Source: Bacteroidota bacterium
GTDB lineage: Bacteria; Bacteroidota; Bacteroidia; Flavobacteriales; Weeksellaceae
Length of the DNA: 64,000 nt
NCBI GenBank assembly: GCA_023387375.1
Contig: JAEWIE010000019.1
Location: 171,595-235,594 of the forward strand
Direction of reading: 5' to 3'
Shown here: positions 42,200 to 51,800 of the stretch, one piece after another
How the letters are laid out: each line of letters opens with the position of its first letter
How positions within the stretch are numbered: the stretch's first letter is position 1
Notes under the pieces: generated by a model
The model's database searches: none
What the model was told of the DNA's origin: nothing
The model's input: only the letters and a program-made list of their open reading frames with translations
Program-made: the position numbers and the translations under genes

Positions 42200-42943
42200 T
42201 TAATATCCTGCCTCTCCTTTCTTCCCTTCTAAAAGAGCTAAGGCTGAGGATGTTCCTATTCGGGTTACTCCCAGTTCAATCATTTCTTTTGCATCTTGTG
42301 CGCTGCGCACGCCGCCAGCGGCCTTGATCGGCAAATCACCTGCATTTTCTTTCATCAGTTTAATTCCTTCCACAGTCGCGCCGTTAGGTTCTCCATTCAG
42401 TGTTTTAAAAAATCCAGTGGAGGATTTTACAAAAATATGACCTCTTTCTTCTTTTGAAAAATGAGCCTCTGCTAGGGAAGAAAGCAAAGCTGTGATTTCC
42501 GCGATTTGAGTAGAAGTAAGGGCGGCAATTTCAATAATCCATTTGACGATTTTGCTTTTGCCTAAAGCTAACTTGGAGCCCTCGATAAATTCACGGCTCA
42601 CTAGTTCCACATTTCCTTTTTTGTATTCGTTGTAATTGATCACAAAATCGAGCTCATCGGCTCCGTCTTCGATTGCTTTTTTCGCTTCTTCTAATTTCTG
42701 CTCAATCGAGTAATCTCCCTCATGAAATCCTATTACGGTTCCCACCTGCACATTACTTGATTTAGAAACAAGATACTCTTTCACTTGCTTCACATACTCT
42801 GGACGAATCATGACGGCAAACAAATCGTGCTGCATGGCTTCTTCTGCAAGCGCAAGGACAACATCCATCGTTTGCTCTTGGGTTAATCCTGACTGGTCAG
42901 GCGTTTTTAGGTAAGTGGAATCTAAATAGCTAGCTATATTCAT
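42200..42943 (-). CDS. deoC: Deoxyribose-phosphate aldolase
   Basis: This 247-residue class I aldolase splits 2-deoxyribose-5-phosphate into glyceraldehyde-3-phosphate and acetaldehyde. It shows the DeoC motifs GADELDFVINY, VKWIIEIAAL, the Schiff-base lysine in HIFVKSSTGF, and PIKAAGGVRSAQDAKEMIELGVTRIGTSSA. Nucleoside salvage is the role. Its start is four bases after the Lrp regulator stop, so it belongs to the same operon. Cytidine deaminase at 4 kb is another salvage gene. Confidence 0.95.
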   Translation of the reverse strand: MNIASYLDSTYLKTPDQSGLTQEQTMDVVLALAEEAMQHDLFAVMIRPEYVKQVKEYLVSKSSNVQVGTVIGFHEGDYSIEQKLEEAKKAIEDGADELDFVINYNEYKKGNVELVSREFIEGSKLALGKSKIVKWIIEIAALTSTQIAEITALLSSLAEAHFSKEERGHIFVKSSTGFFKTLNGEPNGATVEGIKLMKENAGDLPIKAAGGVRSAQDAKEMIELGVTRIGTSSALALLEGKKGEAGY

Positions 42944-42947
42944 GGTT

Positions 42948-43418
42948 TTATACTTTAAGTTGTCGATTAATACTTTGCTCCAAAGATATTAAAGTTTCCG
43001 TTCTCGTTACGCCATTAAGTTTCTGAACTTGATTCAAAAGACGCATCAAATGATCATTGTCACGGCAGTAGACTTTAAGAAAAATGGTGTAATTTCCTGT
43101 GGTATAATGTGCCTCCACCACTTCGTGTACCTTCTTCAAAGCCGCCACGCACTCTTTGTAGTGACTAGGCTTCTCTAGGTATACTCCAATATAGCAAACC
43201 ACCTTATATCCTAGCTTTTTGGGATTAATGAGCGAGACCGAGGATTCAATAATTCCAGCAAATTCGAGTTTTTTAATACGTTGGTGCACCGCAGTCGTGG
43301 AAATCCCAATCTGTTTTGCAATCACGGCTAAGGAGCTTTTTTCTTTATTGGTCAATTGCTCAATGATTCGCTTGTCGATGGCATCTAAATCGTATTCTTT
43401 GTCTGTATTGGTTTTCAT
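42948..43418 (-). CDS. Lrp/AsnC family transcriptional regulator
   Basis: This 156-residue protein has an N-terminal winged helix (DLDAIDKRIIEQLTNKEKSSLAVIAKQIGISTTAVHQRIKKLEFAGIIES) and a C-terminal RAM ligand-binding domain (VCYIGVYLEKPSHYKECVAALKKVHEVVEAHYTTGNYTIFLKVYC). Such proteins form octamers and sense amino acids. The frame starts at 43442 if the upstream codon is used, but ATG 43418 gives the natural beginning. Its gene is 13 bases after the EEP phosphatase gene and 4 bases before deoC. Confidence 0.92.
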   Translation of the reverse strand: MKTNTDKEYDLDAIDKRIIEQLTNKEKSSLAVIAKQIGISTTAVHQRIKKLEFAGIIESSVSLINPKKLGYKVVCYIGVYLEKPSHYKECVAALKKVHEVVEAHYTTGNYTIFLKVYCRDNDHLMRLLNQVQKLNGVTRTETLISLEQSINRQLKV

Positions 43419-43431
43419 TGTGTCGATTTTT

Positions 43432-44400
43432 TTAGGATACATTAAATTCTACGAGTATGGGAAAGTGATCGCTGTAGCCTCCCAGGTAGCGACGTCCCGC
43501 ATAGGTGCGGTAGGGTCTTCCCGAAAACTTCCGATCCCAGTTCGATATTTTTGCATGGTTAAAAACACGAGCCCGCAAAAATTTTAGCTTTTGCTCATGC
43601 TCTTCAAAAAACGAAGCAGAGAGTAAAATTTGATCAAAAAGTAGTCCTTGTTTCTGATGAAAGGTCGAATAAATACCCGATTTATACAGCTCGAGGAATG
43701 GATTTTTCACTAGTTCTCCTCCAGAATTTCCATAGAGAAGATGATCCATCACTGGGCTTATGGGATCTTCGTTAAAATCTCCCATTACAAGCACCGGCTC
43801 CCCATTTTTGTGATGCGTTTCCAAAGCTTTAGAAAGGTCAGAGAGAATAAATTCTCGTTTGGGCGCATTGATCTCATCTTCTCGTTTCGAGGGCAAATGC
43901 AAAACATATACATTTAGAATTTGCCCTTCAAACTTAATCTTGCAGTATAAAATATCGCGCGTCGTATCATAATTTTCAGGATCCTTGTCTGGGATTTCAA
44001 AAAAATAAACCATCGGTCTCGATTCTAAAATCTGCACTTTTGATTGATCGTACAATAGGGCCACATCGACCCCACGTTCGTCTAAACTTTCGTAGAGCAC
44101 AAAATCAAACTTGCCATTAAAAGGTTCTTTCTCCAAAAGGGCTTTTAAAGGCTCTTTACCCTGCACTTCGCTTAGCCCCACAAACAAAGGCATCTGCCCA
44201 TATTCGCTTTGTACGAGTTCAAAAACGCTTGCTAACTTTTTGAGCTTCGTCTCAAAGCGCTCCTTATTCCAATTCGGAAGTCCAGAGAGACGAGGATCGA
44301 ACTTGCTTCTTGCCACGGGATCAGGTGGAAAAAGATTCTCCACATTGTAAAACAGAATGTAAACTTTATCTATACTTTCTCGTGGACTTGGGGTATTCAT
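43432..44400 (-). CDS. Endonuclease/exonuclease/phosphatase (EEP) family protein
   Basis: This 322-residue protein has the EEP fold motifs: YNVENLF at the start, LSEVQGKEPL with the metal-binding Glu, VYVLHLPSKRED and VMGDFNEDPISP (catalytic Asp/Asn), and SDHFPI at the end (SDH). It hydrolyses a phosphoester, but it has no signal peptide and its substrate (nucleic acid or a phospholipid or inositol phosphate) is unknown. It is within the operon with trmD upstream and the Lrp gene downstream. Confidence 0.87.
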   Translation of the reverse strand: MNTPSPRESIDKVYILFYNVENLFPPDPVARSKFDPRLSGLPNWNKERFETKLKKLASVFELVQSEYGQMPLFVGLSEVQGKEPLKALLEKEPFNGKFDFVLYESLDERGVDVALLYDQSKVQILESRPMVYFFEIPDKDPENYDTTRDILYCKIKFEGQILNVYVLHLPSKREDEINAPKREFILSDLSKALETHHKNGEPVLVMGDFNEDPISPVMDHLLYGNSGGELVKNPFLELYKSGIYSTFHQKQGLLFDQILLSASFFEEHEQKLKFLRARVFNHAKISNWDRKFSGRPYRTYAGRRYLGGYSDHFPILVEFNVS

Positions 44401-44442
44401 TAAAACTGTATTTAAAGGCGTAATGATTGATTTTCACCTGAA

Positions 44443-45117
44443 TTATTCTAGTAGATCTGGACGTTTCTCAGAGGTGATTCTTAGAGCCTCTTCATGGCGC
44501 CACTCCTCAATTTTTGCATTGTGTCCACTAAGTAAAACAGACGGAACTTTTAATCCTTTGTACTCCTCGGGACGAGTATAAATCGGGGGCGCCAAGAGAT
44601 CGTCTTGAAAGCTATCACTTAAGGCACTCTGTTCATCGTTTAAAACGCCTGGAACCAAACGAATAATGCTGTCTGCCAAAACGCAGGCCGCGAGCTCTCC
44701 ACCGGTCAAGACATAATCTCCAATAGAAATCTCCATCGTTACATGAAGATCTCTGACTCTTTGATCCACACCCTTATAGTGCCCACAAAGAAAAATGAGA
44801 TTCTTTTTGAGCGATAAATGGTTGGAAAGCGACTGCTTAAGCGTCTTTCCATCGGGAGTTAAATAAATCACCTCATCATAATTGCGCTGCGACTTAAGCT
44901 CAGCAATGCATTTGTCTAAAGGCTCGACCATCATTACCATTCCAGCCCCGCCCCCATAGGGCATATCATCGATCTGTCTATGCTTCCCTATACTCCAATC
45001 TCGCAATTGGTGAAAATGCACCTCCACGATTCCTTTCTCCACAGCACGTTTCAAGATGGAGGTTTGGAATGGACTCTCCATGAGTTCGGGAAGTACACTT
45101 ATAATATCAATTCTCAT
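44443..45117 (-). CDS. trmD: tRNA (guanine-37-N1)-methyltransferase
   Basis: This 224-residue SPOUT enzyme methylates G37 of tRNAs read by CNN codons and prevents frameshifts. It begins MRIDIISVLPELMESPFQTSILKRA, has DDMPYGGGAGMVM and the trefoil-knot segments LCGHYKGVDQRV and EISIGDYVLTGGELAA. The open frame reaches 45195, but the real start is ATG 45117, which overlaps the stop of the NDH-2 gene by four bases (ATGA). That overlap with a respiratory gene is unusual for trmD, which in most bacteria lies in the rpsP-rimM-trmD-rplS operon. Confidence 0.96.
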   Translation of the reverse strand: MRIDIISVLPELMESPFQTSILKRAVEKGIVEVHFHQLRDWSIGKHRQIDDMPYGGGAGMVMMVEPLDKCIAELKSQRNYDEVIYLTPDGKTLKQSLSNHLSLKKNLIFLCGHYKGVDQRVRDLHVTMEISIGDYVLTGGELAACVLADSIIRLVPGVLNDEQSALSDSFQDDLLAPPIYTRPEEYKGLKVPSVLLSGHNAKIEEWRHEEALRITSEKRPDLLE

Positions 45118-46376
45118 TGTTCTGTTCGATTGTTTTTGTTGGGAATTATGATGAGTCGTAAAGAGCTGTCCTTGTTGAAATAGCTCCACATCCAATTGAA
45201 AAAGATCGCAATTTTATTGCGAACGGACAAAATTAGCATTAGGTGAAGAAACATCCATAAGTACCAAGCAAAAAAACCAGAGAATTTAAACTTAGGCAGA
45301 TCAACCACTGCGCGGTGCTTACCGATGGTGGCCATGCTTCCCCGATCAATGTATTCATATTCTACCCAGGAACTCTCTTCTTTTTTTAGAATATTTTTCC
45401 CAAGTCGTTTTCCTTGGTTTATGGCCACATTGGCTACCTGCGGATGCCCCTGCGGATAAAGTGGAGTTTCCATATAGGCAACATCTCCTATGGCAAATAT
45501 ATTATCGTATCCTTGCACTCGATTGTACCTGTCGGTTACATAGCGATTGCGCACCATTGACTCAGGATCTAGTCCTTCAATCACATTGCCTACGACGCCT
45601 GCCGCCCAGATCACGTTATTGCTTGGAATTTCGAGGCCACTTTCCATATAAACGCGGTCTCCGTCGTAATCAATTACTTTTTCCCCACTTAAAAGTGTTA
45701 CCCCTAAATTTTTCAGGTATTCCTCAGACTTGTTTTGTGCATGATCGCTCATCACACTTAGTGGCTTGTCGGTCGCACTAATTAAAATAACATTTAGAGA
45801 ATCGAAATTCATATTCGGATAATCCCGAGGCAATATTTCCTTTTTCATCTCCACAAAGGCGCCAGCAAGTTCCACGCCCGTCGCTCCACTTCCTACAATC
45901 ACGAGATTCCAGTTGCCATCGTCAGACCTACTTCTTTCCATGATGAGCTTCTCAAAGGTAAGCAGTACGTGATTCCGAATGGCAATCGCTTCTTGCGTAT
46001 TTTTCATGCCAAAGGTTAGGGATTCCATTTTCTCATTTCCAAAGAAATTCGTTTTGCACCCTGTCGCAATGACCAGTTTATCGTAATGAAATTCAGCCTC
46101 CTCCGTAATTACTCGATTTTCCTCTGGCACAATCCGCTGAACGCTAGACATCCGAAACTGCGTATTGCGTGATCGCTGGAAGATTTTACGAAACGGAAAT
46201 GAGATATTGGAAGGTTCAATTCGCCCACAAGCGACCTGGTAAAAAAGTGGCTGAAACATGTGATGGTTCACCTTGTCAATCAGAATCACTTTCTTATTCT
46301 TATTATTGAGAGTCTTTGCAAGCTGCAATCCTGCAAAGCCCCCTCCTATGACTACAATCTTTTCTCTTGTTTCCAT
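45114..46376 (-). CDS. Type II NADH dehydrogenase (NDH-2)-like FAD oxidoreductase
   Basis: This 420-residue flavoprotein has the FAD-binding VIGGGFAGLQLAKTL at the start, the second Rossmann motif VIVGSGATGVELAGAF (about 158-173) for NADH and NIFAIGDVAYMETP with the conserved Asp for FAD. A hydrophobic segment near the end (FAWYLWMFLHLMLIL, about 374-388) fits the membrane contact of NDH-2 enzymes. It likely passes electrons from NADH to quinone without pumping protons. A TAAATTTG promoter lies directly before the ATG, with only four bases between. It is the first gene of an operon with trmD, EEP, Lrp and deoC. Confidence 0.9.
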   Translation of the reverse strand: METREKIVVIGGGFAGLQLAKTLNNKNKKVILIDKVNHHMFQPLFYQVACGRIEPSNISFPFRKIFQRSRNTQFRMSSVQRIVPEENRVITEEAEFHYDKLVIATGCKTNFFGNEKMESLTFGMKNTQEAIAIRNHVLLTFEKLIMERSRSDDGNWNLVIVGSGATGVELAGAFVEMKKEILPRDYPNMNFDSLNVILISATDKPLSVMSDHAQNKSEEYLKNLGVTLLSGEKVIDYDGDRVYMESGLEIPSNNVIWAAGVVGNVIEGLDPESMVRNRYVTDRYNRVQGYDNIFAIGDVAYMETPLYPQGHPQVANVAINQGKRLGKNILKKEESSWVEYEYIDRGSMATIGKHRAVVDLPKFKFSGFFAWYLWMFLHLMLILSVRNKIAIFFNWMWSYFNKDSSLRLIIIPNKNNRTEQ

Positions 46377-46380
46377 AGTA

Positions 46381-46388
46381 CAAATTTA
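46381..46388 (-). promoter_or_regulatory. -7 element (TAAATTTG) 4 bases before the NDH-2 start codon
   Basis: On the minus strand TAAATTTG-TACT-ATG, so the mRNA is predicted to be leaderless. Confidence 0.5.
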
Positions 46389-46489
46389 CTCAATTATAAT
46401 CGAATAGCCCTTAAATCTCGTTTGGAAAGTAGGCTCACCAGAATTAAAAGAAAGTCTAAATGAGCTTAAAATGCGCACTCAAAATAGAC

Positions 46490-46497
46490 TATTTTTG
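46490..46497 (+). promoter_or_regulatory. -7 element (TATTTTTG) that fixes the GH25 gene start
   Basis: TATTTTTG-CAATTCC-ATG: the element lies inside the longer open frame beginning at 46460 and seven bases before ATG 46505. Confidence 0.55.
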
Positions 46498-46504
46498 CAA
46501 TTCC

Positions 46505-47362
46505 ATGGCGAAAAAAAAGAAATCCAAATCTAAGGCCCTGCATCGTCGTCGAAAAAAAAGGCGTCATGCAAGAAGCAAAATTCTGCTAATGATTTTTGCT
46601 GCACTTCTTTTAGGAACAGGCTATATGCTTAAGGAAAAAATCACGCTGTACGTGATGACTTATCTTTCGCCAAAGGAGCACAAACTTCTAAAGAACAAAC
46701 CCAGTGAGCATGAGCGTATCGAGCGAATCACCGCTCATTACGCAGACAAAACCTTTGGAATCGACATCTCTCATTACCAAAACCCCAAGGACTTTGAGTG
46801 GGACAGTCTGAGCATTGGCCATGGAACGATTCCCATTGATTTTATTATTCTAAGAGCCTCGATGGGTACAAATGGTAAGGATTCGAATTTTAAAGAATTC
46901 TGGAGTCTAGCCGCCAAGCACAAAAAATTAAGGGGAGCCTATCATTTTTATCGTCCTGATGAGGATCCCATTAAACAAGCCTCCCAATTTTTAGAATCGG
47001 TACAACTCGCAGAAGGAGACCTTGCGCCTGTTCTAGACATTGAAAAAGCACCTCGAAACATTTCAAAGAAAAAACTCAAAAAAAACCTGCAACTTTTCTT
47101 AGACATTGTGGAGGAGCGTTACAAGGTAAAACCCATTCTTTATACATACTATCATTATTATAATGAATACTTAGCGGATGATTTTTCCTCATATCCTGTT
47201 TGGCTTGCCAATTATAACGATGTGCTTGAGCCGCATGAAAGCATCCCGTGGTCGATTTGGCAATTTACAGAAAATGGAATCGTAAACGGCATCAACACCA
47301 AAGTGGATCTCAATATTTACAACGGCTCTCTTTGGTCTATGGAGCAGCTCACAATCCCCTAA
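46505..47362 (+). CDS. Membrane-anchored glycoside hydrolase family 25 lysozyme
   Basis: This 285-residue protein has a very basic N-terminus (AKKKKSKSKALHRRRKKRRHARSK), a single membrane helix (about 25-41) and a GH25 domain (about 80-280). The catalytic residues show in FGIDISHYQ and the DIE of PVLDIEKAPR, with RASMGTNGKDSNF, GAYHFYRPDEDP and IWQFTENG typical of the family. It cleaves peptidoglycan glycan strands from the outside of the inner membrane. GH25 enzymes are common in phages, but the anchor and the core-gene context suggest a housekeeping wall enzyme. ATG 46505 is chosen because the promoter lies in the longer frame. Confidence 0.88.
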   Translation: MAKKKKSKSKALHRRRKKRRHARSKILLMIFAALLLGTGYMLKEKITLYVMTYLSPKEHKLLKNKPSEHERIERITAHYADKTFGIDISHYQNPKDFEWDSLSIGHGTIPIDFIILRASMGTNGKDSNFKEFWSLAAKHKKLRGAYHFYRPDEDPIKQASQFLESVQLAEGDLAPVLDIEKAPRNISKKKLKKNLQLFLDIVEERYKVKPILYTYYHYYNEYLADDFSSYPVWLANYNDVLEPHESIPWSIWQFTENGIVNGINTKVDLNIYNGSLWSMEQLTIP

Positions 47363-47468
47363 TGCAGGACATTGAACCACTCCGCTTTCGCTTTCCTATG
47401 CAAAGAGGAAATGAAAAGGAATTTGCGTACTTTTGCCCGCTCTAGACCTTAGTTAAGCAAAAAGCACT

Positions 47469-49355
47469 ATGAATTATGTTTCGGTGGAGAATCTCTCCAA
47501 ATCCTATGGTATCAAATCCTTATTCCAAAATCTGACTTTTCACATCAACGAAGGGGATAAAATTGCGATTGTGGCCAAGAACGGTAGTGGAAAATCCACA
47601 CTGCTCAAAATCCTAATGGGTCAAGAAATTCCCGACACTGGAGATGTGAAAATATCGAAAGATATTCAAATTGTTCTTTTTGACCAAGAAATAGACTTCG
47701 ACCCTAATCTAAGCGTTGAGGAATTTATGATGAGCCTAGAGAGCAAACCTATTGTCGCTCTTCGAAACTATCAAAAGGCCTTAGTTTCCTCCGATCCAAG
47801 TGCCATGGAAGAAGCACTTGCAGAAATGGAAATTCATAAAGCTTGGGATCTAGAATCCGAAATAACGCAGATCCTATCTCAACTTAAGATCACGCAGCGC
47901 GAAGCAAAAATGGGAACTCTTTCAGGAGGCCAAGTGAAACGTGTGGCACTGGCCAAACTTTTAACTGAAACGAGAGCAGAGCATCGCCATGTGCTTCTAA
48001 TAATGGACGAGCCCACCAACCATCTTGATGTCGAAATGGTCGAATGGCTTGAAAACTATCTTTCAAAAGCAAAAATCACCCTTTTGCTTGTTACCCACGA
48101 CCGTTATTTCTTAGACACCGTGTGCGAGACTATATGGGAAATGGAAGACCAAAAGCTGTATGTGCACCAAGGAAGTTATGCGACCTATTTAGAAAACAAA
48201 ATGATTCGCGAGGATAATAACGCCTCTACCATTGACAAAGCAAATAATTTGTATCGTAAGGAACTGGAATGGATGAGACGCCAACCTAAGGCACGTACGA
48301 CCAAATCAAAATCTCGTATTGATGATTTTTATGAGACGCAAAAAGTGGCAAAATCAGGTGTTACCAAACCATCGCTCGAACTTCAGTTTGAAATGAAACG
48401 TCTGGGCAAGAAAATCCTTGAACTTAAAAATGTAAGCAAAGCTTTTGGAGACAAAGTTTTAATTAAAGATTTTAACTATCAATTTCAAAGAGGAGAAAAA
48501 GTCGGAATTGTCGGGAAAAACGGCGCAGGAAAATCGACTTTACTCAATATTATCCAAGGACTTGAACCTATGGATCGCGGTCAAATTGAAACAGGCGAAA
48601 CCCTTACGTTTGGCTATTTTTCTCAAAAAGGTCTCTCTTACAATGAAGAGCAGCGCGTAATTGATTACATGAAAGATATTTCGGAGAATTTTCCAATTGC
48701 GGGAGGCAAAACGATAAGCGCTTCTCAGTTTCTTCGACTTTTTCTTTTCGATGACCAAACACAGTACTCTCCTATTTCTAAACTTTCAGGAGGAGAGAAG
48801 AGAAGACTTCACCTTATGCAAGTCTTGTATCAGAATCCTAATTTCTTAATCTTTGATGAACCCACCAACGATTTAGACCTTCCCACCTTAACTGTACTCG
48901 AGAACTTCCTTCAAAATTTCCAGGGAACGCTCGTCATTGTTTCTCACGATCGATATTTTATGGACCGGATTGTAGACCATGTATTAGCTTTTGAAGGGGA
49001 TGGAAAAATCAAAGATTACAGTGGGAATTTTTCTGAATACAGAGAATATTTAAGTGAAAAAGAGCAGCTAAGAAAACAACAAATAGAAAGTACAAAGTCT
49101 GCCACGCTCGTTGCAGAGGTAAGATCTCAAAACCTTCAAACAAAACGTAAGCTGTCCTTCAAAGAATCTGCAGAGCTGAAGCAAATTGAAAAAAGAATGC
49201 CTGAAATTGAAGCTGAGAAATCTCTATTACTGGAGCAACTAAACGAGCAAAGTGAGTACCAGGAAATTGAAAAGCTTAGTAAATCCCTTGAGGCCTTAAC
49301 CCAGGAACTCGAAGAGATTGAATTCCGATGGCTTGAACTCCAAGAATTGAATTAA
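47469..49355 (+). CDS. ABC-F family ATPase (Uup-like, ribosome-associated)
   Basis: This 628-residue soluble protein has two ATPase domains: Walker A AKNGSGKST and GKNGAGKST, signatures LSGGQVKR and LSGGEKRR, and Walker B LLIMDEPTNHLD and FLIFDEPTNDLD, joined by a linker (LYRKELEWMRRQPKARTTKSKSRIDDFYE) that is the P-site tRNA interaction motif. A coiled coil (KQIEKRMPEIEAEKSLLLEQL, about 590-628) ends it, as in Uup. It has no membrane domain. ABC-F proteins act on stalled ribosomes or give antibiotic protection; Uup is more linked to ribosome assembly and DNA. Confidence 0.93.
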   Translation: MNYVSVENLSKSYGIKSLFQNLTFHINEGDKIAIVAKNGSGKSTLLKILMGQEIPDTGDVKISKDIQIVLFDQEIDFDPNLSVEEFMMSLESKPIVALRNYQKALVSSDPSAMEEALAEMEIHKAWDLESEITQILSQLKITQREAKMGTLSGGQVKRVALAKLLTETRAEHRHVLLIMDEPTNHLDVEMVEWLENYLSKAKITLLLVTHDRYFLDTVCETIWEMEDQKLYVHQGSYATYLENKMIREDNNASTIDKANNLYRKELEWMRRQPKARTTKSKSRIDDFYETQKVAKSGVTKPSLELQFEMKRLGKKILELKNVSKAFGDKVLIKDFNYQFQRGEKVGIVGKNGAGKSTLLNIIQGLEPMDRGQIETGETLTFGYFSQKGLSYNEEQRVIDYMKDISENFPIAGGKTISASQFLRLFLFDDQTQYSPISKLSGGEKRRLHLMQVLYQNPNFLIFDEPTNDLDLPTLTVLENFLQNFQGTLVIVSHDRYFMDRIVDHVLAFEGDGKIKDYSGNFSEYREYLSEKEQLRKQQIESTKSATLVAEVRSQNLQTKRKLSFKESAELKQIEKRMPEIEAEKSLLLEQLNEQSEYQEIEKLSKSLEALTQELEEIEFRWLELQELN

Positions 49356-49385
49356 AATACAACTCCTCACAACTCATCACAAACG

Positions 49386-50768
49386 ATGGATAACTCAAAA
49401 CAGTTAGTTGCAAAATACGGTCTTTTTACCGCCATCTCCATGGTGGTGGGCCAAGTTATTGGCTCTGGAATTTTCTTTAAAGTAGACGACGTCCTATTGG
49501 CAACAGAAGGAAGTGCGATTGCTGGACTCCTGGGCTTTTTTATTGTCGGAATCAGTGTGATTTTCGCCTCCATTACAATGGCTAATTATTCGCAGTTAAT
49601 TCCTAAAGATGGAGGAATACTAAGTTATGTCGAATACCGCTTTGGCGAGAAAGCAGCGGCCTTGGTCGGTTGGATTTACCTCAGCCTATTCTATCCTATA
49701 CTCACAGCCGTCTTATTTACGGTTTCTGGAATTTATATTTCGCATTTTATTGCGGAATTCTATCCCTTGACACCTAACTTCATACATTACAGCAGTATAG
49801 GACTCATAGGTTCTTTCCTTTTTTTTCTGTTCAACATCTATAGGCCTAAGTCTAGCGGACTATTCCAACAACTTACGACTGTTTTAAAACTAATTCCACT
49901 TGTACTTATAGCCTCTTTTGGCGTATTAACCCTACTTCCCGAGTCGCAAGACACTACCACGTCCATCACGTTTTCAAGCATTTCTCAGCAATCAAGCAAG
50001 GGAAGCTTTTGGACCCTTGTGGCCGCAAGTTTCATTCCCATTGCCTTTGCTTTTGACGGCTGGTACATTGCGACGCAAATATCGGGCGAAGTGAAAAATG
50101 CACGAAAAAATCTACCAAGGGCACTCATTGTAGGAACATCACTCGTTCTCGTAGTCTATGTTCTTTACTACCTTGGAATTGTTCTGCGCATGAGCCCCGA
50201 GTCCATTTTGCAATACAAGGACACCTATATTATTGAATATTCGAAAAAATTCGGATCCAGTGCCGCTTCTTGGATCATGCAACTCTTTATCATTGTATCT
50301 GTTTTAGGGACCGCAAACGGGCTGATGCTCGCCTCGATTCGAGTTCCTTTTCAATTCTATAATTTGAAAGCTACCAAGAAATTTTTACATCTAGGAAAGC
50401 TTCATCCCAAAACGGGCATGCCTATTCGCAGTGCTTACTTTGCATATGCCTGGATTTCACTTTATATCGTCGCCTACTTTCTTACCAATACGCTTCGCGT
50501 ATTCACAGAAATCCACTATGATCTCTCCGCGATTCCAATTGGCTTCATTTACATGGTAAATGGTGCGCTTTTTATGGGACTATTCAAACTACTACGAGAG
50601 GGTGTGATATCCAATAAGCGAACCTTAAAATCCATATTCGCAATTATTGCACTATTGGGAATTGCAATTGTCCTGATAGGAACGGCAAGTTCTCAAAATG
50701 GACTCAGCTATCTTTTGGTGAGTGCAGCCTATATCTTCGTTGGATTTCTTTTTATACGCAGAAACTAA
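49386..50768 (+). CDS. APC family amino acid permease
   Basis: This 460-residue protein has about 12 membrane helices and the family's first helix GLFTAISMVVGQVIGSGIFFKVDDVL (with GSGIF), and FAFDGWYIATQISGEVKNARKNLPRAL in the sixth helix, as in LAT-type or SteT-like exchangers. It carries amino acids with sodium, protons or by exchange; the substrate is not evident. It starts 30 bases after the ABC-F gene and is likely co-transcribed. Confidence 0.9.
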   Translation: MDNSKQLVAKYGLFTAISMVVGQVIGSGIFFKVDDVLLATEGSAIAGLLGFFIVGISVIFASITMANYSQLIPKDGGILSYVEYRFGEKAAALVGWIYLSLFYPILTAVLFTVSGIYISHFIAEFYPLTPNFIHYSSIGLIGSFLFFLFNIYRPKSSGLFQQLTTVLKLIPLVLIASFGVLTLLPESQDTTTSITFSSISQQSSKGSFWTLVAASFIPIAFAFDGWYIATQISGEVKNARKNLPRALIVGTSLVLVVYVLYYLGIVLRMSPESILQYKDTYIIEYSKKFGSSAASWIMQLFIIVSVLGTANGLMLASIRVPFQFYNLKATKKFLHLGKLHPKTGMPIRSAYFAYAWISLYIVAYFLTNTLRVFTEIHYDLSAIPIGFIYMVNGALFMGLFKLLREGVISNKRTLKSIFAIIALLGIAIVLIGTASSQNGLSYLLVSAAYIFVGFLFIRRN

Positions 50769-50926
50769 CATAGAATCTGGCCTAAAGACATAGAAAATTT
50801 CTCCCCATTGAAAAGGGAGACAAACGCTTGTACTTGATCCACTCAACGATAAAGCAAAGTGGTCTATTATTTGCAAAAAATCATGTATTTTTGAAACAAA
50901 CGAACTATTAAATCAAATTAGCCCTT

Positions 50927-51772
50927 ATGGAAGAAAGCAAAGCCTACATTGAACTAGTGACCCACGTATTAGAAGACTGGAGAGTCCGGTTTGCGGAATT
51001 CACACCCAACTTAATTGTAGGAATCGTGGTGTTTTCCATTTTTGCCTTCGGAAGTAAATACTTCGCAAAAATCACCGTAAAACTCGTTCATAAACTCTTT
51101 CCTCGCACCCGTGAGAAAGACACACTAGTCAGTTTAGTGGGCGTTTTCCGCTTCTTTATCTTACTGATTGCCACTTTTATCACCTTAGAAATCATGGGAC
51201 TCAATGGTTTTTTCATGAAACTTTTAGGAAGTTTAGGGGTAGCGGGAATTATTGCGGGGGTAGCCTTGAAAGACATTGTCTCCTCCATGTTCTCGGGAAT
51301 GCTTGTCAATATTGATAAGGCATTTAAAATTGGAGATTATGTAACGATTAATGGAATATCAGGAACAGTAGTCGAAATAGGCTTTCTAACCACAAAACTT
51401 ATTGCAGACGATGGACGCAAAGTATACATCCCAAACCAATTAATCTTTAGTGCTCCTTTTGTCAATTATAGTGCCTCCGAGTATAGAGTCCTTTCCATCG
51501 GACTCGAAATTCCAAACACCCAAAATTTGCAAAAAGCGAAACAATCCCTTCTTGACGAAACAAAGAAATTACCTTTTGTTGAACCCAATAAAAATATTGA
51601 TGTCTTTGTCATGGATCAGAAACTGGGCATCTACAGCATTGAAGTACGCTTTACGATGAAGAAAGGAGAAAATATTCTAAACGTAAAAAGTGAATCCATT
51701 TTAAAACTTAAAAGCAGACTGGATCAAGAGGGAATTGAAACTTCGATCCCAGGACTTCCTTATCTCAGCTAA
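50927..51772 (+). CDS. MscS-type mechanosensitive channel
   Basis: This 281-residue protein has three N-terminal membrane helices (about 25-45, 65-90 and 95-118); the third is the pore helix LLGSLGVAGIIAGVALKDIVSSMFSGMLVNIDKAFKIGDYV, with the small-residue face that lines the MscS pore, then the beta domain (GISGTVVEIGFLTTKLIADDGRKVYIPNQLIF) and an alpha-beta domain. It opens under membrane tension to release solutes in osmotic down-shock. TATTTTTG at 50886-50893 could be its promoter. Confidence 0.93.
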   Translation: MEESKAYIELVTHVLEDWRVRFAEFTPNLIVGIVVFSIFAFGSKYFAKITVKLVHKLFPRTREKDTLVSLVGVFRFFILLIATFITLEIMGLNGFFMKLLGSLGVAGIIAGVALKDIVSSMFSGMLVNIDKAFKIGDYVTINGISGTVVEIGFLTTKLIADDGRKVYIPNQLIFSAPFVNYSASEYRVLSIGLEIPNTQNLQKAKQSLLDETKKLPFVEPNKNIDVFVMDQKLGIYSIEVRFTMKKGENILNVKSESILKLKSRLDQEGIETSIPGLPYLS

Positions 51773-51800
51773 GATTCTTTTATAGAACAAATAGGAACAA

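Noticed and set aside
46505..47362. GH25 lysozyme as a sign of a prophage
   Set aside because: It has its own membrane anchor and promoter and lies among core genes; no phage structural, integrase or holin genes are near.
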